Source: Terrimesophilobacter sp036565765
GTDB taxonomy: Bacteria > Actinomycetota > Actinomycetes > Actinomycetales > Microbacteriaceae
Direction: 5' to 3' (one strand)
Length of the DNA: 18,055 nucleotides
Assembly (NCBI RefSeq): GCF_036565765.1
Contig: NZ_DATCXP010000150.1
A program made the translations under genes and the position numbers. The notes beneath the pieces were generated by a model. The model searched no databases and was not told the DNA's origin. It was given only the letters and a program-made list of their open reading frames with translations. This document shows, piece by piece, positions 12,955 through 18,055 of this stretch. How positions within the stretch are numbered: position 1 is the first letter of the stretch; each line of letters begins with the position of its first letter.

Positions 12955-13437
12955 ATGTCCGAAGTTTCCGAGGTCAGCGAAGAAGAGTGGGCCGTCTGGC
13001 GGAAGTTCTACGCCATGCGACGGCAACTCGACCGCGCCCTGGAGGACCAGCTGCAACGGGATGCCGGGATCTCCGCCCCCGACTACGAGATCCTGCTCTC
13101 CCTGTTCGAGTCGCCTCAGCGCAGGCTGCGCAGCCGCGACCTCTCGGAGCGCATCGGCTGGGAGAAGAGTCGTATTTCGCACCAGGTCACGCGCATGGAA
13201 TCCCGCGGGCTCGTCGAGCGCAGCGAGTGCGAGGACGATCTGCGCGGCACCTGGATCGGCCTCACGAGCGACGGCCGCCGCGCGGTACTCGGTGCGATGC
13301 GCAAGCACACGAGCACCATCCGGGACCTGTTCTTCGACGTGCTGACCGACGACGAGAAGGCCGCGCTGGGGAGCGCATCCGACCGGGTGCTCGAAGCCAT
13401 CAACCCGCCGGCGTGCAGGCCGCTCTCAGAGGGGTAG
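12955..13437 (+). CDS. MarR-family transcriptional regulator
   Basis: 160-residue winged helix-turn-helix repressor. The region at about 38-105 reads GISAPDYEILLSLFESPQRR, RSRDLSERIGWEKSRISHQVTRMESRGLVER, then the wing SECEDDLRGTWIGLTSDGR, a standard MarR domain. Flanking helices (AVWRKFYAMRRQLDRALEDQL and the C-terminal segment) would form the dimer interface. No Cys is placed in the usual redox-sensing OhrR position, so ligand sensing is more likely than thiol oxidation, though this is only inference. It is divergent from the flavin reductase it probably controls, and convergent with the thioesterase, 18 bases apart. Confidence 0.92.
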   Translation: MSEVSEVSEEEWAVWRKFYAMRRQLDRALEDQLQRDAGISAPDYEILLSLFESPQRRLRSRDLSERIGWEKSRISHQVTRMESRGLVERSECEDDLRGTWIGLTSDGRRAVLGAMRKHTSTIRDLFFDVLTDDEKAALGSASDRVLEAINPPACRPLSEG

Positions 13438-13455
13438 CGGCACGGGGAACAACCG

Positions 13456-14004
13456 TCAGGGCCACTCGCTCGGAGCGGGCGCCTTCGTCGACGGCAGTGC
13501 GACATCCGACCCCCACTGCAGGAGCCAGGGCGGAACCGAGATCCCGCCAGGGATGTCACCGATGAGTTCGATCAGTTCAGGCATCGTCACGTGCCCGCCG
13601 CCACGCTTCAGGAACCGGCCTCTGAAGTACGCGCGGGCATAGACCTCCCCCGCAACGACGAACCGCTGCTCGAGATACACATTGCGCTCGTCGTAACCCA
13701 GGAACCGACTCTCGACGGTGAACCTCTGCCAAGGCTGGAGCGACTTGCGATAGCTGATCGTGGAGCTGGCGACGACCGGATACCAGCCGTGTCGGCGCAG
13801 ATGCTTCCACAGGCCGCCCCGCCGCAGCAGGTCGAAGCGCCCGATGTCGGAGATCGAGAGGTAACGCCCGTTGTTCATGTGGCCGTAGACGTCGAGGTCG
13901 GTCGGCAGAACCCTGAACCTGCTCGTCACGACGTCGAACGGGCTGCTCACCGGTCGCCGGTCTGAGAAGAGGAAATGCAGGATGGTGCGCCACAGCAAGT
14001 TCAC
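13456..14004 (-). CDS. Hotdog-fold acyl-CoA thioesterase (4-hydroxybenzoyl-CoA thioesterase-like)
   Basis: 182-residue protein. VLPTDLDVYGHMNNGRYLSISDIGRFDLL near residues 32-60 is the hotdog thioesterase active-site block, with Asp38 as likely catalytic residue and the HMNN turn at 42-45. FTVESRFLGYDERNVYLEQRF and ARAYFRGRFLKRGGG are the following strands. It matches the thioesterase_2-like group, often annotated as THEM6-like or acyl-CoA thioesterase, which release the free acid from CoA esters. GTG at 14004 is preceded by a G-rich run that abuts the codon, so the start is less certain than the family. The substrate is unknown and the gene appears to be a single transcription unit. Confidence 0.85.
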   Translation of the reverse strand: MNLLWRTILHFLFSDRRPVSSPFDVVTSRFRVLPTDLDVYGHMNNGRYLSISDIGRFDLLRRGGLWKHLRRHGWYPVVASSTISYRKSLQPWQRFTVESRFLGYDERNVYLEQRFVVAGEVYARAYFRGRFLKRGGGHVTMPELIELIGDIPGGISVPPWLLQWGSDVALPSTKAPAPSEWP

Positions 14005-14061
14005 CCCCGCAGACTATCCGGTCAGGCGGCGCCGTCCGGAGCGGAAGGCGTCCGGCCGGTC

Positions 14062-14073
14062 ACGTCATGACGT
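14062..14073. promoter_or_regulatory. 12-bp perfect palindrome ACGTCATGACGT
   Basis: This exact palindrome lies in the ~200-base region between the divergent thioesterase (start 14004) and membrane-protein operon (start 14206), 58 bases upstream of the thioesterase start. It could be a regulator site for the thioesterase. No -35/-10 pair for that gene was resolved. Confidence 0.3.
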
Positions 14074-14118
14074 CCTGAGCAGAGGGTCGCGTCCCATCGA
14101 CGGCGTGGCCTCGGAGGA

Positions 14119-14153
14119 TTGACGAAGACAGTTTGTATTGCTACATTGATACA
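14119..14153 (+). promoter_or_regulatory. Promoter and overlapping palindromic operator of the membrane protein-GntR-HAD operon
   Basis: TTGACG at 14119-14124 and TACATT at 14142-14147 have the ideal 17-base spacer. A palindrome TGTAT-N10-ATACA at 14134-14153 spans the -10 box. YtrA-type GntR repressors bind such inverted repeats at the promoter of their own operon, and the second gene of this operon encodes one, so this is the likely autorepression site. The expected transcript start is near 14154, leaving a ~50-base leader. Confidence 0.6.
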
Positions 14154-14205
14154 GATGTCGCACAAGAAGTTGTCCGAGGCCGCGATCACGGGAAGATGAG
14201 GAACG

Positions 14206-15150
14206 ATGCCATTCGAACTGAGTCTCATGTGGGGCATCCATGCGCTCCTGGCGCTCTTCACTCTCGGCGTACTGTTCGCGCTGTCGCGCTCTCGATACCG
14301 GCGCGCACTCGTGTACCGGTTCAGCCACACGATCGAGCTCCCACTCGTCAGCGATGAGATCGCCGCGGCCGCCGAACGGCGGATCCTGCACCGGACCGCG
14401 GCGATGATGGCCGGCGGACTACTCGGAATCCTCGCCTCTGCGGTTGTCGTCTACCTCGATCCGGCCAGTGCCTCCGCCCCCACGATCTGGCTCGTGACCC
14501 TTCCCCTGACGCTCAGCGGGATGTGCGCCGGCGCGGCGATCGTGGCCCTGCGGGAGTCGCTGTTCCGCCGCCATCCTGATGCCGTGCGCGTCGCCCGAGC
14601 GATCACTGTGACCCTCCACGACTACATCAGCCCACGACGGCTCCGGATGCCGTGCGCACTCCTGCTGGTGGCGGCGGGGCTGTGCCTGGCGGGGTCGGTG
14701 CTCGGCCTGACCGGCCTCATCGACGGTTCCACCTTCATCCTGAGCGCAGCACTTCCGACGCTGGCCGCCGCGCTGGTCCTCACGATCGCCGGCGCACTGC
14801 TGGCGCGCCGGGTGCTCGACCAGCCGCAGCCGGCCCGCAGCGAACTGGAGCTGGCGTGGGATGATGCCTTCCGGGCCGACACACTTCGCGCACTGTGGAT
14901 GTTCGGATCGATCATCGCCTGGCTGGCCGTTGCCGCCGCGGGGCTCGGTATGCTGCAGGGCCTCGACGCGATCGCCGGCACCACGTGGAGCATGGGACTG
15001 GGCTCGCAGCTGTTCACCTGGGGCTTTCTCCTGATTCTCCTCAGCTTCGGCTTCGGAGGGGCGCAGAGCCACTTCCGCTTCGTGCTCTGGCCGAACGTCC
15101 CCCTCGAGAGCGCGGAAGCGGCATCCGCCGAGAGGACCGCCGCGCCATGA
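14206..15150 (+). CDS. Polytopic membrane protein of unknown function, in a GntR operon
   Basis: I do not recognise a defined family for this 314-residue protein. About seven hydrophobic segments are visible: near 8-28, 64-86, 91-113, 148-172, 176-201, 232-254 and 268-290. A charged cytoplasmic-type loop at 29-62 contains YRFSHTIELPLVSDEIAAAAERR. A second loop near 208-230 (QPARSELELAWDDAFRADTLR) recalls cytosolic segments of membrane proteins encoded beside YtrA-type regulators. ATG at 14206 has GAGGA upstream. Its stop overlaps the GntR start (ATGA), so the two are co-translated and functionally linked. It carries no ATP-binding motif, so it is not itself a complete ABC exporter. Confidence 0.8.
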   Translation: MPFELSLMWGIHALLALFTLGVLFALSRSRYRRALVYRFSHTIELPLVSDEIAAAAERRILHRTAAMMAGGLLGILASAVVVYLDPASASAPTIWLVTLPLTLSGMCAGAAIVALRESLFRRHPDAVRVARAITVTLHDYISPRRLRMPCALLLVAAGLCLAGSVLGLTGLIDGSTFILSAALPTLAAALVLTIAGALLARRVLDQPQPARSELELAWDDAFRADTLRALWMFGSIIAWLAVAAAGLGMLQGLDAIAGTTWSMGLGSQLFTWGFLLILLSFGFGGAQSHFRFVLWPNVPLESAEAASAERTAAP

Positions 15151-15539
15151 TGCTGACGGTCGACCCGAGATCGGCGATTCCGCCGTTCGAGCAGGTGAGG
15201 GTGCAGCTGCTCGCGCTCGTGAGCAATGGCGACCTTGCGCCGGGAACCCGCCTGCCGACGGTCCGCCGCCTGGCCGAGGACCTCGGAATCGCCCCGAATA
15301 CCGTGGCGCGCACCTACCGGGAACTCGAGGCCGACGGCATCATCGAGACGCGCGGGCGGCACGGCTCGTTCGTGTCGAGTCACGGATCCGTCGCCGAGCG
15401 CCAGGCGCAGGAGGCCGCCGCAGTGTACGCCGCCCGCATCCGGCAATTGGGAATCGCCCCGGATGACGGCATCGCCCTCGTCGCGGCCGCACTGCGGGGC
15501 CGGGCCGCTGGTGGACCCGCCGCTAGGCTGGCCCCATGA
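15147..15539 (+). CDS. Short GntR-family regulator, YtrA subfamily
   Basis: 130-residue protein with a GntR winged helix-turn-helix at about 8-76: IPPFEQVRVQLLALVSNGDL, APGTRLPTVRRLAEDLGIAP, NTVARTYRELEADGIIETRG, ending GRHGSFVSS. Only about 50 residues of helix follow, the hallmark of the YtrA subfamily, which lacks a large ligand-binding domain. ATG 15147 overlaps the membrane-protein stop, and its own stop overlaps the phosphatase start; both are ATGA overlaps. It probably represses its own operon through the palindrome at 14134-14153. YtrA-type genes elsewhere control membrane or ABC transport genes that respond to cell-envelope stress. Confidence 0.92.
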   Translation: MMLTVDPRSAIPPFEQVRVQLLALVSNGDLAPGTRLPTVRRLAEDLGIAPNTVARTYRELEADGIIETRGRHGSFVSSHGSVAERQAQEAAAVYAARIRQLGIAPDDGIALVAAALRGRAAGGPAARLAP

Positions 15540-16315
15540 GAAGCCGCAGCGACATCGAGTGCTGGCTCACCGACATGGACGGCGTCCTCGTGCACGAGAA
15601 CACCCCGCTGCCGGGGGCTGCCGAACTCATCCAGCAGTGGCGCGACCAGGGGAAGCCGTTTCTCGTTCTGACCAACAATTCCATCTACACCCCGCGCGAC
15701 CTGAGCGCCCGACTCCGGGCGAGTGGGCTCGACGTGCCGGAGGACTCGATCTGGACCTCGGCGCTCGCGACAGCTGCGTTCCTGAAGGATCAGATGCCTG
15801 GCGGATCGGCCTTCGTGATCGGCGAGGCCGGCATCACGACCGCACTGCATGAGGCCGGCTTCGTCATGACCGAGACCGCCCCAGACTATGTCGTCGTCGG
15901 CGAGACCCGCAGCTACTCGTTCGAGGCCATCACGCGCGCCATCCGGCTCATCAACGGCGGCTCGCGCTTCATCATCACCAACCCGGATGCGACCGGGCCG
16001 AGCGCCGAGGGTCCAACACCGGCAACCGGCGCCGTGGCCGCGCTCATCAGCAAGGCCACCGGAAAGGAGCCGTACGTCGTCGGCAAGCCGAACCCGATGA
16101 TGTTCCGTTCCGCCATGAACAAGATCGGCGCCCACTCGGAGAACACCGGCATGATCGGCGATCGCATGGACACGGATGTCGTGGCCGGCATCGAGGCCGG
16201 CCTCCACACGATCCTCGTCCTGACCGGCATCAGCGACCAGGCCGAGATCGAGCGCTACCCGTTCCGGCCGGACGAGATCCTGAACGGCGTGCACGATCTC
16301 GTGGAGCCCGGCTGA
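15536..16315 (+). CDS. HAD-superfamily class IIA phosphatase (NagD-like)
   Basis: 259-residue hydrolase with all four HAD motifs. DMDGVL at 13-18 has Asp13 as nucleophile and Asp15 as acid/base. LTNNS is motif II. Lys in VGKPNPMMF is motif III, and GDRMDTDV is motif IV for Mg2+. The cap region between motifs II and III is of the C2A type seen in NagD, AraL and 4-nitrophenylphosphatases. It should remove phosphate from a small sugar phosphate or nucleotide in the cytoplasm; the natural substrate is unknown. The ATG overlaps the GntR stop, so it is the third gene of the operon, though the functional link to the membrane protein is unclear. Confidence 0.93.
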   Translation: MRSRSDIECWLTDMDGVLVHENTPLPGAAELIQQWRDQGKPFLVLTNNSIYTPRDLSARLRASGLDVPEDSIWTSALATAAFLKDQMPGGSAFVIGEAGITTALHEAGFVMTETAPDYVVVGETRSYSFEAITRAIRLINGGSRFIITNPDATGPSAEGPTPATGAVAALISKATGKEPYVVGKPNPMMFRSAMNKIGAHSENTGMIGDRMDTDVVAGIEAGLHTILVLTGISDQAEIERYPFRPDEILNGVHDLVEPG

Positions 16316-16409
16316 TCGGGATGGAGCTGTAGTAGAGCCTCGGTCGGGATTTTCCATCTCGAGGAATCTGCGCGCGGTAGAATTATCGCGGATGCACAGT
16401 GGGTTGAGC

Positions 16410-16419
16410 CAAACGTTTG
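16410..16419. promoter_or_regulatory. LacI-type operator CAAACGTTTG
   Basis: A perfect 10-bp palindrome with the central CG typical of LacI/GalR-family operators lies 43 bases upstream of the LacI-family gene, in an AT-richer stretch. TTGAGC at 16404-16409 could be a -35 box, but no matching -10 was clear. It is the likely autoregulatory site of the downstream gene. Confidence 0.6.
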
Positions 16420-16461
16420 CTATTCATGTGAGACAGTATCGGCAGGGGCCGGGGCGGCCCC

Positions 16462-17562
16462 ATGAAGGGCTCCTGGAAGATGGATCTGACAGACCCACCG
16501 AACGCCGCGGCGCTGCCGCCGGGCGAGCAGGCCTCACCTGTGACACTGCAGAGCATCGCAGAACGCGCGAACCTCCATATTTCCACGGTCTCCCGTGCGC
16601 TGGACCCCAACCCGACTCGCAAAGTGAGCGCTGAGACGGTAGCAATAGTTCGAGCGATCGCAAAGGAGTTGGGCTTCAATCCGAACCCCTGGGCGCGAAG
16701 TCTTCGAACGAATCGCACGAGGACTCTCGGACTGGTCATCCCCCGACTTGTCGACAACGTCCTCGCAGTGGTATTCGAGTCCGCCGAGTTCGCGGCTCTG
16801 CGATTGGGCTACCAGGCGATAACGGTGAGTACCGGGGACGACCCGGCGCGTACCCGCAACGCCGTCCGACTGTTGCTGGAACGACGAGTGGACGGACTCG
16901 TGCTGGCGACGGCGAGGCTGCACGATCCGATCATCGACGACCTGGCCGCCAGAAACGTCAGGTTCGTACTGCTGGGCCGCTCGAATGGTGACCACATTGC
17001 GGTTCGTGCGGACGACGAACTCGGTGCCTATCTGGCGACGAGGCACCTTCTTGAGCGGGGACACTCGCGGATCGCACACGTGTCGGGAATTGCCGGCACG
17101 TCCACGGCGACGGCACGCCGCGCCGGATACACTCGAGCGCTCCAGACCGCAGGCATAGCGCTCGACGAGAGCATGGTCTTCGACTCAGAGCTCGGTATCG
17201 ACAGCGGGCTGGCGATCGGCAGGACGCTTCTGGTGCAGGACCCCCGCCCCACCGCGATCTTCGCCGCGAACGATTATGTCGCCATCGGGCTCATGGCGGC
17301 TGCGCGCGACCTCGGCCTCCGCGTTCCGGATGACGTGGCCTTCGTCGGCTACAACGACACTCGCATCGGCGAGGCCATGTTCGTGCCGCTCAGCAGCGTT
17401 TCCATTCCTCTGCCGACCATGGGCTCCCGGGCCGTGGAGACGTTGATCGATCTCATCGAAGGCAGGCCTGTCGAATCCGAGCTCTACCCTGCACAGCTCA
17501 GAATTCGTGCGTCCAGCAGCTTACGCAAGGGCCCATCTCTGATTGGTCACGACGAAGTGTGA
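16462..17562 (+). CDS. LacI/GalR-family transcriptional regulator
   Basis: 366-residue repressor. A helix-turn-helix at about 27-80 reads VTLQSIAERANLHISTVSRALDP and ARSLRTNRTRTLGLVIP, including the hinge. It is followed by a periplasmic-binding-protein-like sensor domain with RVDGLVLATAR, LLERGHSRIAHVSG and PTAIFAANDYVAIGLMAAARDLGLRVPDDVAFVGYND. The N-terminus carries about 26 extra residues before the helix-turn-helix. ATG 16462 is preceded by a GC-only stem-loop that would hide it; ATG 16480, with AAGGG ten bases upstream, may be the true start. The gene is convergent with the permease at 17585, 22 bases apart. The effector and targets beyond the upstream CAAACGTTTG site are not evident. 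Confidence 0.92.
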   Translation: MKGSWKMDLTDPPNAAALPPGEQASPVTLQSIAERANLHISTVSRALDPNPTRKVSAETVAIVRAIAKELGFNPNPWARSLRTNRTRTLGLVIPRLVDNVLAVVFESAEFAALRLGYQAITVSTGDDPARTRNAVRLLLERRVDGLVLATARLHDPIIDDLAARNVRFVLLGRSNGDHIAVRADDELGAYLATRHLLERGHSRIAHVSGIAGTSTATARRAGYTRALQTAGIALDESMVFDSELGIDSGLAIGRTLLVQDPRPTAIFAANDYVAIGLMAAARDLGLRVPDDVAFVGYNDTRIGEAMFVPLSSVSIPLPTMGSRAVETLIDLIEGRPVESELYPAQLRIRASSSLRKGPSLIGHDEV

Positions 17563-17584
17563 TCGCAGTCGGTTGAACTCGCCG

Positions 17585-18055
17585 TCACTGTTGATGCCAC
17601 GGCGCCGATCGACGCAGCAGCCAGATGATGGCGACCCGTGCCAGGCCCCCAAAGAGTGCAAGCACGAGCACGCCGACGAACGCCGTATTTTGATTGAACG
17701 AGCGAGCATTCAGGAGGATGAACGTACCCAGCCCATTGAGTCCCGCGATGAATTCCACCGAGACCGCCGCGATGATCGCGCGACCGACGGCCACATGAAG
17801 TCCGGCGACGACGAAGGGCAGACTCGACGGAAGGACGAGATCGATCAGCCGGCGAAAGCCCGAGACGCGGTAGACCTCGACGACATCGTTCAAACTCGAC
17901 GGCACCGAACTCGCACCATCGGCGGTGCTCACTGCACAGGGCAGGAACGCCGCGACGATGATCAGCGCCAATCGGGCATCTCCGGTGTAGCCGAGCCAGA
18001 TCGTCGTCGGCGGGACAATAGCGAGGAGCGGCAGCGCATAGAGCCCGTTGATGTA
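17585..18055 (-). CDS. ABC transporter permease, SsuC/TauC (sulfonate/nitrate/taurine) type, C-terminal part
   Basis: 156 residues to the stop at 17585; the N-terminus lies beyond the right edge. The frame is open to base 18055 and begins YINGLYALPLLAIVPPTTIWLGYTGDARLALIIV, the conserved helix of SsuC/TauC-type permeases. The EAA loop (VYRVSGFRRLIDLVLPSSLPFVVAGLHVAVGRAIIAAV) and GLGTFILLNA follow. This BPD permease group imports sulfonates, nitrate, taurine or thiamine precursors (HMP) with a separate ATPase and binding protein. A binding protein or ATPase gene probably lies upstream, outside the window. The substrate cannot be stated. Confidence 0.88.
   Translation of the reverse strand, partial: YINGLYALPLLAIVPPTTIWLGYTGDARLALIIVAAFLPCAVSTADGASSVPSSLNDVVEVYRVSGFRRLIDLVLPSSLPFVVAGLHVAVGRAIIAAVSVEFIAGLNGLGTFILLNARSFNQNTAFVGVLVLALFGGLARVAIIWLLRRSAPWHQQ

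Noticed and set aside
16316..16409. Weak inverted pairs such as CCTCG/CGAGG and CGCG/CGCG after the phosphatase gene
   Set aside because: The arms are too short and the spacing too ordinary for high-GC DNA; no terminator-like U-run is present.

Overview
The window is high-GC DNA with short intergenic gaps, frequent ATGA or GTGA start/stop overlaps, several GTG and TTG starts, and promoters lying almost on top of start codons. Together with the gene families present, this suggests an actinobacterium, most likely of the Microbacteriaceae type. The assignment is an inference from style and content; there is no rRNA or other marker gene here. I saw no tRNA, rRNA, CRISPR array, transposase or phage gene.

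Layout. 1-1061: the N-terminal part of an AidB-type acyl-CoA dehydrogenase (runs off the left edge), closely behind an NADPH-dependent FMN reductase, both on the minus strand. 1160-7002 (minus): a compact sugar operon in the order lipoprotein binding protein, two MalF/MalG-type permeases, a GH15 glucoamylase-like enzyme and a GH66 dextranase-like enzyme. A ROK repressor (7200-8348, plus) is read divergently from a shared control region holding a clear promoter and a near-palindromic operator. The most economical reading is uptake of alpha-1,6-glucans or isomalto-oligosaccharides, with both hydrolases acting in the cytoplasm. No ATPase gene is present in the operon. 8345-9070: a VapBC-type toxin-antitoxin pair with three GGTACC boxes one helical turn apart just upstream of the antitoxin start.

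9087-12175: an arginine/ornithine module with rocD (ornithine aminotransferase) and a dimethylargininase-family amidinohydrolase on the minus strand, and a divergent Lrp/AsnC regulator. Between the hydrolase and the regulator is a second, separate copy of the hydrolase's last ~50 codons with its own Shine-Dalgarno sequence and a TTG start. This is the most unusual item in the window. 12184-12265 holds a perfect 19-bp inverted repeat between convergent genes. 12274-13437: a second flavin reductase divergent from a MarR regulator, with nested palindromes between them.

13456-14004 is a hotdog thioesterase. 14119-16315 is a three-gene operon (seven-helix membrane protein, short YtrA-type GntR regulator, NagD-like HAD phosphatase), with ATGA overlaps at both junctions and a palindrome over the -10 box of its promoter. 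16410-17562 is a LacI-family regulator with a CAAACGTTTG operator upstream. 17585-18055 is the C-terminal part of an SsuC/TauC-type ABC permease running off the right edge.

Most of the window consists of self-contained regulator-plus-target modules whose operators can be read by eye. No wholly unknown multi-gene system was found. The strongest leads are the duplicated hydrolase tail, the vapB operator array, the 19-bp inverted repeat, and the hairpin inside the first permease's start region.
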